From: DATMNI01 sp963817515
GTDB taxonomy: Bacteria; Acidobacteriota; Terriglobia; Bryobacterales; Bryobacteraceae
Assembly: GCA_963817515.1 (NCBI GenBank)
Contig: CAWFPJ010000012.1
Span: forward strand, 248,001-312,000
DNA length: 64,000 nt
Reading direction: 5' to 3'
Position 1 is the first letter of the stretch. Every line of letters begins with the position of its first letter. The translations under genes and the position numbers were made by a program. Under the pieces are notes generated by a model. That model ran no database searches. It saw only the letters and a program-made list of their open reading frames with translations, and was not told the origin of the DNA. Shown piece by piece: positions 26,232 to 36,431 of this stretch.

Positions 26232-27573
26232 GCGCCTCCTCAGGCTGAGTTGGCTCAGGCAGCGCCGGCACGGTAAGCCGTACCAGGGCGCCGCCCGAAC
26301 TGCAGTTCTCGAATTCCAAACGGCCGTTCACCAGTTGCGCTCGCTCACGCATGGAAACCATGCCCATTCCGTGGCCCTGCGAACTTCCGAAACCGACACC
26401 ATTATCTTCCACTTCGAGCACCACAACTTCAGACAGGTACCGCAGGCGAACCGCCGCCTGCTTGGATTGGGAATGCTTGGCGATGTTGTTGAGCGCTTCC
26501 TGCATCACACGATAGAGGTGGATTGCGACACCGCGATCCAGTTCCCGGCCGGTGCCGGATTTCTCGTACTGTACCGCAATGCCAGTCTGCTTTTGGAAAC
26601 CCGGCAAGTACTGATCGAGCGCGCTCTCGAAGCCGATCTCATCCAGGATCACTGGGTGCAGCGCGTGGGACAGCGCACGAACTTTGTCGAGCGTGGTCTG
26701 CACGATCTCCTGCACCTCGCGCAGATCGGCGCGCACCGAATCCGGATCCTGCGCCAGACGCTTTTGAGTGCGCTGCAGCATGGTTCCGACCGCTGTCAGG
26801 ATCTGGCCGAAATCGTCATGAAGTTCGCGGGAGATCGAGCGGAATGTATTCTCCTGCATGGAAATCAGTTGCTGCGCCAGTTCACTGCGCTGCGCGGAAA
26901 GGACGGCCGTCTCTTCGAACAGCCGGCGGTTGTAGTGCACCAGGTAAAGGCTGGTGAAGAGAATCAGCACCAGCATCGCCGCCACGAACAGGTAAACGTT
27001 GCGCTCCACGCCGGCGTAAACTTCGCGGATGCGGACCGCCGCCTGCTGTTCCGTTTCGTTGTTCTGCACCAGAAGCCGCGCCACCGCCGTGCTGAGAGCT
27101 TCCTGGCGTGCCTGAAGCGACAGGCGTATGAGGGTCCGCGCTTCGGCCTGCTGCCCGTTCTGCGCCAGGGCGAATATGCGGTCCAGGGCATCCCAGAACT
27201 GTTCGAGCGATGCGGACAGGTACTTCTTCTGCTCGGCATCGCGATCGAGAGGCGAGTATCGGGCTTCGCGTGCCATGGCATCTTCCAGATCCGTGCGAAT
27301 CCTCCGGAACTGGCCCTGCCACGCGGTCAATGGATAGGGTTCGCTGGAATCCAGCATGTCGCGCATTGCCAGGGCGAGCGAGTTCAGGTTGTTCTGGATG
27401 CGCAGCAGAAGCAGCGAATCGGTGCGATTGCGGTCGATGATTCCAGTTTGAAGGTGCTCCAGTCCGCGGAGTTGCATGACGGTGTAGCCCGAGTAAAGAG
27501 CCACAGCCGTAAGTGTAACGGCGAGACCCGCCAACAAGCGAACTGTAGGCGACCTTCGGTGAGATGGCACCAT
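26224..27573 (-). CDS. Membrane histidine kinase, HisKA_3 (NarX/LiaS) type
   Basis: About 449 residues from the ATG at 27573, chosen because it places the first membrane helix at residues 11-32; a longer frame to 27636 only adds basic residues. A 160-residue periplasmic helical sensor (four-helix-bundle character) lies between helix 1 and helix 2 (about 192-214). The dimerisation box is SISRELHDDFGQILTAVG with His 252, and the ATPase has VEDNGVGFG and GHGMGMVSMRERA. It phosphorylates the regulator encoded immediately downstream. The sensed signal is not recognisable. Confidence 0.93.
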   Translation of the reverse strand: MVPSHRRSPTVRLLAGLAVTLTAVALYSGYTVMQLRGLEHLQTGIIDRNRTDSLLLLRIQNNLNSLALAMRDMLDSSEPYPLTAWQGQFRRIRTDLEDAMAREARYSPLDRDAEQKKYLSASLEQFWDALDRIFALAQNGQQAEARTLIRLSLQARQEALSTAVARLLVQNNETEQQAAVRIREVYAGVERNVYLFVAAMLVLILFTSLYLVHYNRRLFEETAVLSAQRSELAQQLISMQENTFRSISRELHDDFGQILTAVGTMLQRTQKRLAQDPDSVRADLREVQEIVQTTLDKVRALSHALHPVILDEIGFESALDQYLPGFQKQTGIAVQYEKSGTGRELDRGVAIHLYRVMQEALNNIAKHSQSKQAAVRLRYLSEVVVLEVEDNGVGFGSSQGHGMGMVSMRERAQLVNGRLEFENCSSGGALVRLTVPALPEPTQPEEAHA

Positions 27574-27598
27574 CTTGACCACTAGTATCTTCCTACTA

Positions 27599-27626
27599 TT
27601 GCGATTGCCGCGGCCGGCATTATATG
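27599..27626 (+). promoter_or_regulatory. Candidate sigma-70-type promoter in the divergent region
   Basis: TTGCGA (27599-27604) and TATATG (27621-27626) are separated by 16 bp and lie about 64 bp before the ATG at 27690. They match the sigma-70 consensus moderately. The region is shared with the minus-strand kinase operon. Confidence 0.35.
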
Positions 27627-27689
27627 CTGGCGGCACACTGCGCTGGCGGTTTGAGAAGTAGTGTGTGGCTGGCGCATACTCAAAGGGTT

Positions 27690-30600
27690 ATGCACCCAAC
27701 TCGTATCCGGGGCAGTCTCAGCTTGACTCTCGCGCTGACAGCTAGCGGTTTGGCATGGATGCTGGTAGCGCAAGCCACCCGGACGGACACACCCCAATTG
27801 TGGCACCATCGAAACCTCGGCAAAGCCTTCTATGAGAACCCGACCACCCAGCGGCAGGCGGTGGACGAGTTTCGCAAGGCTCTGGCGCTGGCGCCGGATT
27901 CGGTTCGCGAGCGCATCAACTACGGGCTGGCACTGCTGCGCGAGGGCGACTTGACGACGGGCGCCGCCGAATTGCAAAAGGCGCAGAAGTCCGATCCCAA
28001 GATTCCGCATACATGGTTCAACCTGGCGATCGCGCTCAAAAAGCAAGGAGAGCTGGAAGCCGCATTGACGCAGTTCGAAGGCATGGTGCGGCTGGTTCCA
28101 AATGAGCCTGTCACGCATTATCAGATTGGTTCGATTCTCAAGGCCAAGGGCGACCAGGCAGCGGCCGTCAAGGAATTCGAAACGGCGCGCGGCATAGACC
28201 CGCGGCTGGCGGCGCCGCATTTCCAACTCTATGGGTTGTACCGGCAATTGAACCGGCCCGAAGATGCCGCGGGGGAGCTTCGCATTTTCCAGGACCTCAA
28301 GAAGCAACAGGAAGGCGCGGCCGTTCCGGAGGACATGGAATGGAGTTACTACGCCGAGATTTATGACCCCATCGACTTGCCCGCGGCCCCGCCGCTTGCG
28401 CCGCCGGTCTTTCGCAGCGAACGCATTGCGGGCGGCTTCGACGCAGGCAATCCGGGCGTCGCCGCCATCGCCTTGGACGGCGGAGCGCGTCCCAGCACGC
28501 TGGCATGGTCGGCCGGCCGCGTAGCGCTTTTCCGAAACGGCAAAACGCCTGTGCCGGATTCGGGTCTGGAGGCGCTGCGCGACGTGGTGTTCATTGCGCC
28601 CGGGGATTTCGACAATGACGGGCTGCCCGATCTGTGCGTGGTCACTTCCCAGGGCGCTGCACTCTATCGCAACGTGAACGGGAAATTCCGCAAGCACGCG
28701 GACCTGGCTGCTGGATCATTCCGGCAGGCTGTCTGGATGGACTACGATCACGACTACGATCTGGATCTTTTTCTAATCGGCGACGAATCCAAACTGCTGC
28801 GCAATAACGGCCAGGCGGGCTTCAGCGATGAGACCCGGCGCTTCCCCTTTGTGGCGGGCCATGCGCTGAGCGCGGCGCGGTTTGACCTGGAGCCGGATAC
28901 GCCCGGCTTCGATCTGGTGGTCGCGTACCAGGATCGGCCGGGCGTCCTCTATCGCGACAGGTTGGCCGGCGCGTACGAAGCGGTCGACATCGCCGAACTG
29001 CCGGCCGGCTCCACCAGTCTGATCGCTTCCGATTTCAATCACGATGGCCGGACAGATCTCGCCGCGCAGCCGGCACTTCTACTACTGAACCGCAACGGCA
29101 AACTTCAACATACAAACGCGGCGACGACGGATGCGGGGCCTTCCGCGCTCGCCGATTTCGATGGCAACGGACGGCTGAGCCGCGCATCGATCGCGAAGGA
29201 CGGAACTCTGCTCTTGGAGCACGAAGCGACGCCGCAGTACGGCAATTGGATCGAAGTCGCGCTGACCGGCGTCAAGAATCTGAAATCGGCAGTGGGGGCC
29301 AAGGTCGAAGTGAAAGCCGGAACCAGGTACGCGAAGCAAACCTATGAAGGCGTGCCACTGGTCTTTCGCCTGGGCGCGCAGAAGGAGGTTGAAACCGTCA
29401 GGATCACATGGCCCAATGGCCTGATCCAGAACGAGCTGAACCAGCCCGTCAACAAGCTGGCAGCGGTTAAGGAGGCGCAGCGGCTCTCGGGCTCGTGCCC
29501 CATGATCTTCACATGGAACGGCGAGCGGTTCGTGTTCATCACGGATGTGCTCGGGCGTGGCGCCGCTGGGGGCCAGTTCGGGCGATGGCCGGTTTTTCCC
29601 GGTGGACCACGACGAATATGTATCGATTCCCGGCGAGCGGATGAAGGAGCGCGATGGAGCGTACGAGGTCCGCGTCACCGAGGAACTGCACGAGGTGTCG
29701 TACCTGGATCAGATCACGCTGCAGGCGGTGGATCACCCGGCGGGCACCGATATCGTCTCCAACGAGAAGTTCAAGTCGCCGCCCTTTCCGGAGTTCCGTT
29801 TGTTCGGAGTCGACCGGCGCATCTATCCGTTGGCGAAGCGTGGGTCGGGGCTGCCCGAAACCTTCCGGCGCGACTCTGCGGGCGTGGCGGAGATGCATCA
29901 CCTGGATCTGGACTTCGGCAAGGCCGCGCCATCGAATCGCGCCGCGCTGATTTTGCACGGATGGGTGGACTGGGCCGATGGCAGTACGTTCCTCTCCGCC
30001 GTGCAGGAGCACAAGGACCTCACGTTCCCCTACTTGCAGGTGAAGGATGACGGCAGGCAACTGGAAGACTGTGGTGGACGACATGGGCATTCCGTCGGGC
30101 AAGCCGAAGACCATGGCAGTCGATTTGAGCGGCAAGTTTCTGTCATCTTCGCGCGAGGTGCGAATTGTGACCAACCTGTGCGTCTACTGGGACGAAATCT
30201 TCCTCATCGAAAACGATGCGCCCCCAACCGTGCGGCTGACAACGGCGCCAATGCTTTCGGCGGACCTGCATTTTCGCGGCTTCTCCAAGCCCACCATTGA
30301 CCCGCAACACAAGCAGCCCGAGCAGTTCGACTATCAGACCGTGAGTGACACTTCGATGTGGAACCCAACTTCCGGAAAGTACACACGGTACGGCGCCGTT
30401 GGGAATCTGCTGCAGGAACCCGATGACCGGATGGCGATCATCGGGTCTGGCGATGAGATCCGGCTTCGCTTCAGCACGAGGGAATTGCCGCCGCTGCCTG
30501 CCGGTTGGAAGCGGGATTTTCTGCTGCTGGTAGACGGATGGGCCAAGGATGCGGACGCCAATACGGCGTTTTCGCAGACTGTGCTGCCGCTCCCGTTCCA

Positions 30601-30751
30601 TGCCATGAGCAGCTATCCGTACGCCACAGGCGAACGCTATCCGCAAGATCAGGCGCACCAGGATTATTTGCGGGAGTACAACACGCGACCCGCGCTGCGG
30701 CTGATCCGGCCGTTGCAGCAAGAAGTGATGAAGCCGGGAACCGGGGAGTAA
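27690..30751 (+). CDS. Giant secreted TPR + FG-GAP + ASPIC/UnbV protein with an unrecognised C-terminal domain; two extra bases
   Basis: Removing one G at 29553-29555 and one A near 30050 joins three open frames into a single protein of about 1019 residues. Order: signal-anchor helix (about 7-28), TPR repeats (about 35-190), a degenerate VCBS beta-propeller (about 245-520, DFDNDGLPDLCVVT, DYDHDYDLDLFLIG, DFNHDGRTDLAAQ), an ASPIC/UnbV domain (about 525-600, ending VRITWPNGLIQNE), then about 400 residues I do not recognise (FITDVLGVAPLG, VDHDEYVSIPGERM, LHGWVDWADGST, LCVYWDEIFLIEND). The downstream cytochrome gene starts 1 bp after its stop. Start 27690 is preferred over 27624 because it opens the hydrophobic segment. 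Confidence 0.8.
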
Positions 30752-30752
30752 G

Positions 30753-33512
30753 ATGCGCCGTTTGACCTTGCCGCAAATTGCCGCGTGGGGCCTGGCGCTG
30801 CTGATTGTCAACAGCGCCTACCTGGCGGCATTCGCGCACGCCAGCATCTTCTACGAAGCCAATGTGCTGCTGCATTTGGGCCTCGGTCTGGTGCTGGCCG
30901 CGGCCGCCGTTCGGTGGGCGCGCCGGTACCCGCAGCAGTGCGGAGCGTTTCTGCTTTCGGCGATTCCGGCCATCTACATCGTAATTCGCGGCAACACGTT
31001 TCAACACCGCTGGGTATTGTGGCTGCATATCGGGCTGGCGCTGACGGCGCTGGCGCTGATCGGCCTGCGATTGTTTAAGCAGCGCGCGGATCCATCCGGC
31101 TACGCCACCGCTTTTGCCATCTCCATATGCCTGCTGATATTCATTCCGGGCTCGGCTGCGATCTACCGCAGCCTGCGCCCCAACGCCAACGATCGCATTC
31201 AGAACCCTCCGACGGCGCCGTTATCCATGAACGATGAGGGCGCCGGCGCCGCTTCGCCGTTTGCGCCTTCTTCGGCGCAGACCAACACCGGGAAGATTAT
31301 CCCATCGAACTTCTTCATGGATTCCGAAGCCTGCGGCCAGTGCCATAAGGATATCTACCAGCAGTGGAAGAGCTCGATGCACCACTTTGCATCGTTCAAC
31401 AACCAGTTCTATCGCAAGTCGATTGAATACTTTCAGGACGTCGCGGGAACCCGGCCCAGCAAGTGGTGCGCGGGGTGCCATGATCACGCGGTGTTCTTCA
31501 ATGGCCGATTCGACCGCCCCATCCGTGAACAGATTGACACGCCCGAAGCGCAGGCGGGCCTGGGCTGTATGTCGTGCCACGCCATCGTGCATGTGGGTAG
31601 CTCCATGGGCAACGCCGATTTCCAGGTGGAGTATCCACCGCTGCATGAGCTAGCTTCGAGCCACAACCGCTACATCCTGGCACTGGATTATTTTCTGACA
31701 TACCTGAACCCGAAGCCCCACAAGCGGACTTTCTTGAAACCGTTCATGCGGGACCAGTCCTCGGAATTCTGCGCCGCCTGCCACAAGGTGCACCTGGACG
31801 TTCCGGTGAACAATTACCGCTGGGTGCGCGGCTTCAACGACTATGACAACTGGCAGGCAAGCGGCGTTTCGGGGCAGGGCGCGCGATCGTTCTACTATCC
31901 GCCGAAATCCCAGGTTTGCTCCGATTGCCACATGCCGCTGACTGCTTCCCAGGATCCGGGGAACCGCGACGGCAAAGTGCACTCGCACCGCTTCCCGGCC
32001 GCCAACACCGCCGTGGCTTATGCCAACGGAGACGATGCGCAACTGCGGGCGACCGAAGAGTTTTTGAAATCGGGCTTCATTACGGTGGACATTTTCGCGA
32101 TCACGCCGGCTGCCGCCGATACCGGCCAGGGGATGATGGTCCGCCGCACCGATGCTGTGCAGGCAAGTTCCACCTTCGCGGTGGGCGAAGAAGCCGAGCA
32201 GGCTGGGACAGCGGTGATTCGCGATGTCGGAAAAGTGGTCGCGCCTATTGACGCCGCCCGCGCCAAACTGGAACCGGGAAGCACCGCCCGCGTGGACGTG
32301 GTGGTGCGGACAAGGAAGATCGGGCACTTCTTTCCGGGCGGCACCGTGGATGCGTTCGATACCTGGCTCGAGCTTCAGGCCAAGGACGGCGATGGACGCA
32401 CCATCTTCTGGAGCGGCAACGTGACCGAAGGCGGCAAAGGTCCGGTGGAGCCCGGCGCGCACTTCTATCGCTCTTATCAACTGGATGGCGAGAGCAACCC
32501 CATCAACAAACGCAATGCCTGGCAGGCCCGCAGCCTGCTCTATGTGCGCCTGATTCCTCCGGGAGCGGCCGATGTGGCGCACTATCTGGTGAAGGTGCCG
32601 AAGGACGCGCGCGGGCCCATTCAATTCTCGGCCAGGCTGAACTACCGCAAGTTTTCCTGGTATTACACGCAGTTCTCTTATGGCGCGAAGCCCAAGCCGG
32701 GGCAGGACCCGTCGCTGCTGGGGCTCAATCACAATGGACTGGATTACGAATTCGGCCCTCAGTTTATTCCGGCCAATGTTTCGGGAAACATTCGCGACCG
32801 CGTCCCGGACTTGCCGGTGATCACTCTGGCGCATGCCGATGCCACGCTGGCGCTGGGAGCGACCGCGTGGTCGCCTGTGGTGCGCAAACAGGACCGGGAG
32901 CGATGGAACGATTGGGGCATCGGATTGCTGCTGCAAGGCGACCTGAAGGGCGCCGAATACGCCTTCAAACACGTCACAGAAGCTGAGCCTGGCTATGCCG
33001 ATGGCTGGCTGAACGTGGCGCGCGCGCTGATTCAGGAAGGCGAAACCGAAGCGGCCAAACCGTACATCGCCAAGGCTCTGGAACTGGCGCCCGGTTTTGG
33101 CCGGACATGGTTTTTCCGGGCCGCGATTCAGAAAGCCGAGGGCGATTACGATGGCGCACTGCAATCGCTGGAAAGGGTTCGCGCGCAGTATCCGCGCGAC
33201 CGCGTGGTGCTGAATCAGATCGCGCGCATCCTGTTTTTGAAGCGCGATTACGCGGGCGCGGTCCGTGCGTTGCAGCAAGTCTGCAGCGTGGATCCGGAGG
33301 ACGTCCAGATGCACTATACGTGGATGCTGTGCGCCCGCGGTTTGCACGATCAGGCCACCGCGGAGCGCGAAGAAAAGCTCTTCCGGCGATTTAAGGCCGA
33401 AGAAGCATCGCAATCCATTACCGCCAGGCGCCGGGCATTCAGCCCCGAGGACAATAACGAGCGCCAGACCATCCACGATCACGAAAGCGCGGTGAAAGGA
33501 TTGTTGCCTTGA
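30753..33512 (+). CDS. Membrane-anchored pentaheme cytochrome c with C-terminal TPR repeats
   Basis: 919 residues. The N-terminus has four or so membrane helices (about 7-28, 33-50, 68-110 and 117-140). A periplasmic part carries five CXXCH heme sites: CGQCH 194, CAGCH 239, CMSCH 272, CAACH 340, CSDCH 389, with the surrounding pattern of the cytochrome c554/c-prime-like family (SEACGQCHKDIYQQWKSSMH). A beta-rich domain follows (about 430-690), then TPR repeats (about 730-890). It probably carries electrons on the outer face of the inner membrane. It is sandwiched between two UnbV-domain genes, touching one and overlapping the other. Confidence 0.88.
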   Translation: MRRLTLPQIAAWGLALLIVNSAYLAAFAHASIFYEANVLLHLGLGLVLAAAAVRWARRYPQQCGAFLLSAIPAIYIVIRGNTFQHRWVLWLHIGLALTALALIGLRLFKQRADPSGYATAFAISICLLIFIPGSAAIYRSLRPNANDRIQNPPTAPLSMNDEGAGAASPFAPSSAQTNTGKIIPSNFFMDSEACGQCHKDIYQQWKSSMHHFASFNNQFYRKSIEYFQDVAGTRPSKWCAGCHDHAVFFNGRFDRPIREQIDTPEAQAGLGCMSCHAIVHVGSSMGNADFQVEYPPLHELASSHNRYILALDYFLTYLNPKPHKRTFLKPFMRDQSSEFCAACHKVHLDVPVNNYRWVRGFNDYDNWQASGVSGQGARSFYYPPKSQVCSDCHMPLTASQDPGNRDGKVHSHRFPAANTAVAYANGDDAQLRATEEFLKSGFITVDIFAITPAAADTGQGMMVRRTDAVQASSTFAVGEEAEQAGTAVIRDVGKVVAPIDAARAKLEPGSTARVDVVVRTRKIGHFFPGGTVDAFDTWLELQAKDGDGRTIFWSGNVTEGGKGPVEPGAHFYRSYQLDGESNPINKRNAWQARSLLYVRLIPPGAADVAHYLVKVPKDARGPIQFSARLNYRKFSWYYTQFSYGAKPKPGQDPSLLGLNHNGLDYEFGPQFIPANVSGNIRDRVPDLPVITLAHADATLALGATAWSPVVRKQDRERWNDWGIGLLLQGDLKGAEYAFKHVTEAEPGYADGWLNVARALIQEGETEAAKPYIAKALELAPGFGRTWFFRAAIQKAEGDYDGALQSLERVRAQYPRDRVVLNQIARILFLKRDYAGAVRALQQVCSVDPEDVQMHYTWMLCARGLHDQATAEREEKLFRRFKAEEASQSITARRRAFSPEDNNERQTIHDHESAVKGLLP

Positions 33513-35185
33513 AGCTCTGCGCGGCGGCCATAATTTTCGCGGCGTTTCTCGCTGGATTCGCAGCGGCACCTCCGGCAGCGGGCCCCGTGTTCACCGATGT
33601 GACCGCGCAGGCCGGCATCCATTTCACCCACAACAGCGGACGCGCGGGCAAGAAGTATCTTCCGGAAACGCTGGGTTCCGGCTGCGCTTTCTTCGATGCC
33701 GATGGCGACGGCTGGCAGGATATCCTGATCGTCAACAGCAAGGACTGGACTCCGCGCGGGCGAAAATCGCTGCCCGCGCTTTATCGCAATAACCACAACG
33801 GCACGTTTACGGATATCACGGCGGGCAGCGGCCTGGACGTGGAGATGTATGGCATGGGCGTGGCCATTGCCGATTACGACAACGATGGACGCGACGACGT
33901 CTACATCACCGCGCTCGAAGGCGACCGCCTGTTTCACAACGAAGGCAGCGGCAAGTTTCGCGACGTGACAAAGGCGGCAGGCATTCAGAACGCCAGTTTC
34001 GGCACCAGCGCCGCGTGGCTGGATTACGACCACGACGGCAAGCTGGACCTCTTCGTCGCCAATTACGTGCAGTGGAATCCGAAGATCGATCTCTTCTGCT
34101 CGCTCGACGGCGCCGCCAAATCCTACTGCACGCCCGAATCCTACAAGGGCACGCGCAGCCGGCTGTTCCATAATTTGGGCGGCGGCCGGTTCGAAGACGT
34201 GGCGGAAAAGGCCGGGGTGGGCGACCCCACCAGCAAGTCGCTGGGCGTCACGGTCCTCGATTACAACAGCGACGGCTGGCCGGATATATTCGTCGCCAAC
34301 GATACGCAGCCCAACAAACTCTACCGCAATAACGGGAACGGCACATTCACCGAAGAAGGCATGACCGCGGGGGTGGCTTACGGCGAGGACGGCGTGGCCC
34401 GCGGAGCCATGGGGGCCGACTCAGCCGATTACGATCGCAGCGGCCGGCCGCACCTGCTGGTGGGGAACTTTTCCAACCAGATGCTGGGGCTGTACCACAA
34501 CGAAGGCAATGGCCTGTTCGTGGACGAAGCGCCCTCTTCCGCGGTGGGCCGGGCCAGCCTGCTCTCGCTGGCGTTCGGCGTCTTCTTCTTCGATTACGAT
34601 CTGGATGGCTACCCCGATATTTTCGCCGGCAACGGGCACATCGAAGAAGAAATCGGCAAGGTGCAGCCCAAGGTGAGTTACCGGGAGGCGCCGCTGCTCT
34701 TCCGCAATTTGGGAAATCACAAATTCGAAAACGTATCCGCGCAGATGGGTGCGGCCTTCAGCCGGCCGATTGTCGCCCGAGGCGCCGCCTATGCGGATTT
34801 CGACCATGACGGCGACCTGGACCTATTGATTTCCACCAACCACGGCCCGGCCTACCTGTTCCGCAATGACGGCGGCAACCGCAATCACTGGCTGAGCGTG
34901 AGGCTGACCGGGACCAAGTCAAACCGCAACGGCATCGGGGCTGTGGTGCGGGTGCAGAGCGCCGGAGGCAAGCAATGGAACACTGTTCGCAGCGGATCGA
35001 GCTACTGCTCGCAGAGCGACCTGGCTTTGACTTTCGGGCTGGGTAAGGACACCGCAGCGTCCATCCAGGTGGAGTGGCCCAGCGGAACCAAGCAGCAGAT
35101 CGGCAACGTGGCGGTTGACCAGTTTCTGGCGATCGATGAAGCTCGCGGGATTACGGGGCGATCACCGGCGCAGGCCGGGCGATGA
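33509..35185 (+). CDS. CRTAC1-like secreted protein (FG-GAP/VCBS repeats with ASPIC/UnbV C-terminus)
   Basis: 558 residues, start TTG 33509 overlapping the cytochrome stop (TTGA), so translation is coupled. A Sec signal peptide (about 1-20) precedes a propeller of FG-GAP repeats (DADGDGWQDILIVN, DYDNDGRDDVYITA, DYDHDGKLDLFVAN, DYNSDGWPDIFVAN, DYDLDGYPDIFAGN) and a final ASPIC/UnbV domain (GSSYCSQSDLALTFGLG, VEWPSGTKQQ). Highly similar throughout to the protein at 23932, indicating duplication. The tight coupling to a multiheme cytochrome suggests a joint extracytoplasmic role, but none is established. Confidence 0.9.
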   Translation: MKLCAAAIIFAAFLAGFAAAPPAAGPVFTDVTAQAGIHFTHNSGRAGKKYLPETLGSGCAFFDADGDGWQDILIVNSKDWTPRGRKSLPALYRNNHNGTFTDITAGSGLDVEMYGMGVAIADYDNDGRDDVYITALEGDRLFHNEGSGKFRDVTKAAGIQNASFGTSAAWLDYDHDGKLDLFVANYVQWNPKIDLFCSLDGAAKSYCTPESYKGTRSRLFHNLGGGRFEDVAEKAGVGDPTSKSLGVTVLDYNSDGWPDIFVANDTQPNKLYRNNGNGTFTEEGMTAGVAYGEDGVARGAMGADSADYDRSGRPHLLVGNFSNQMLGLYHNEGNGLFVDEAPSSAVGRASLLSLAFGVFFFDYDLDGYPDIFAGNGHIEEEIGKVQPKVSYREAPLLFRNLGNHKFENVSAQMGAAFSRPIVARGAAYADFDHDGDLDLLISTNHGPAYLFRNDGGNRNHWLSVRLTGTKSNRNGIGAVVRVQSAGGKQWNTVRSGSSYCSQSDLALTFGLGKDTAASIQVEWPSGTKQQIGNVAVDQFLAIDEARGITGRSPAQAGR

Positions 35186-35243
35186 TGAATAACGCAGATG
35201 CGGGTCGGCTAGATCGGCCTGTCGCAGAGACAACGTGAGCACA

Positions 35244-35279
35244 CCGCTCCCTCACGGTCGCGGCTCCGATCAGAGCCGC
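35244..35279. repeat. REP-like element, family B, with hairpin
   Basis: Contains a 23-bp sequence (35244-35266) whose reverse complement recurs exactly at 59337-59359, and a GCGGCTC-CGATCA-GAGCCGC hairpin (35260-35279). It lies in the gap between two convergent genes and may serve as terminator as well. Confidence 0.75.
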
Positions 35280-35306
35280 ACGCATCGGCAAACGGTTGGC
35301 CTATGT

Positions 35307-36020
35307 TCATGACTGCGCTTTCTTCAGCACCAACTCGGCATTCAGCGCACCTTCCGGGCTCTCTTCGTGTTTGAACATCAGGTACAAGTCCCGGCCGCCG
35401 GCCAGCAGTTCGCGCGATCGCTCGACGAAGCCGTCCACGTCGGCCTCAGTGTAATCGGGCTTGCGCAGGCGGTAATAAACGAAATCGGCGGTGATCACTT
35501 CGGGCACCTCCAACTTCTCCGACTCGGCCACGCACAGCGACACGTTGCGCTGGCGCAGCAGCCCGTACACCTCATCCACCAGCCAGCTCTGGTGGCGGAA
35601 CTCGAAGGCGTAGCGCATGCCGGCGGGCAGCAGGTCCAGGTAACTTTGCAACAGGCCCAGGTCGCACTTCAACGCCGGCGGCAACTGAAAGAGAATGGGG
35701 CCCAGCCGGCGCGCGGTGCGCAGCGGGTCAATCATCTTCAGGAACAACTCGGTGGCCTCCGCGGCATTTTTCAAGCGCAGAATGTGGGTGATCCGCATGT
35801 TCGCCTTGACCGCGAACACGAAGCCCGGCCGCGTGGCCTCTACCCAGCTCTCAAGCGTCTTGGCCGAGGGCAGGCGGCGGAACGTGTAGTTGATCTCCAC
35901 ACAGTTCAGCCGTTCGGCGTAATGCTTCAGAAACTGCGCAGCCGGAAGCTTGGCCGGATAGAAGCCTGGTTTCCAGGCCGGATATGCGAAGCCGGAGGTA
36001 CCGGCGTAAAGCGTCGCCAT
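35307..36020 (-). CDS. DUF72 family protein (YecE-like)
   Basis: 237 residues with the TIM-barrel-like DUF72 fold. Seen: YAGTSGFAYPAWKPGFYP at the N-terminus, the conserved VEINYTFRRLPS, FVFAVKANMRITHILRL, LGPILFQLPPALKCDL, YAFEFRHQSW and FVYYRLRKPD. No reaction is known for the family. It starts at ATG 36020, divergent from the small membrane protein at 36053. Confidence 0.92.
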   Translation of the reverse strand: MATLYAGTSGFAYPAWKPGFYPAKLPAAQFLKHYAERLNCVEINYTFRRLPSAKTLESWVEATRPGFVFAVKANMRITHILRLKNAAEATELFLKMIDPLRTARRLGPILFQLPPALKCDLGLLQSYLDLLPAGMRYAFEFRHQSWLVDEVYGLLRQRNVSLCVAESEKLEVPEVITADFVYYRLRKPDYTEADVDGFVERSRELLAGGRDLYLMFKHEESPEGALNAELVLKKAQS

Positions 36021-36052
36021 GGCTTATCATTATCTCTGGCTGGAGGTCCAAA

Positions 36053-36418
36053 ATGATACATATCGTCGTAAGCTGGTTTGTGAGCGCCCTGGCGCTCTGG
36101 ATCGTGGCACAGATCATTCCGGGAATTCAGGTTCGGGACTTCGGCTCGGCGCTGGTGGCCAGCATCGTAATCGCACTCGTCAATTTCTTCGTGGGGCCGG
36201 TGCTCCACTTTCTGGCCCTGCCGTTCACGCTGCTGACGCTCGGTCTTTTTCTGCTGGTGGTGAATGGCTTTCTGCTGAAACTCTCATCGATGTTTACACC
36301 GGGCTTTGCGGTCCACGGTTTCTTTTCCGCGGTGATCGGCTCGCTGGTCCTTACCATTCTCAATTCCATTCTGCGCCATATCGTTTTCTCCCCAGGCCCA
36401 TCGTGGACCTCCGTATAG
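36053..36418 (+). CDS. Small four-helix membrane protein (phage holin family IV-like)
   Basis: 121 residues from the ATG at 36053, which has GGAGG 6-10 nt upstream. Four hydrophobic segments (about 3-22, 30-50, 56-80, 92-112) and the motifs VASIVIALVNFFVGPVLHFL and LPFTLLTLGLFLLVVNGFLL match the family annotated as phage holin family IV, found widely in bacteria outside prophages. There is no lysis cassette nearby, so a phage role is unlikely. Confidence 0.82.
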   Translation: MIHIVVSWFVSALALWIVAQIIPGIQVRDFGSALVASIVIALVNFFVGPVLHFLALPFTLLTLGLFLLVVNGFLLKLSSMFTPGFAVHGFFSAVIGSLVLTILNSILRHIVFSPGPSWTSV

Positions 36419-36431
36419 GCGTGATCTAGAC

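Noticed and set aside
31650..33569. Long open frame (639 codons) on the minus strand
   Set aside because: It is the antisense of a clear pentaheme cytochrome/TPR gene, has low-complexity Arg/Gly/Ala composition and no recognisable domains; high GC keeps antisense frames open.
36053..36418. Prophage lysis gene
   Set aside because: Holin-family IV proteins are common chromosomal genes and no other phage genes are near.
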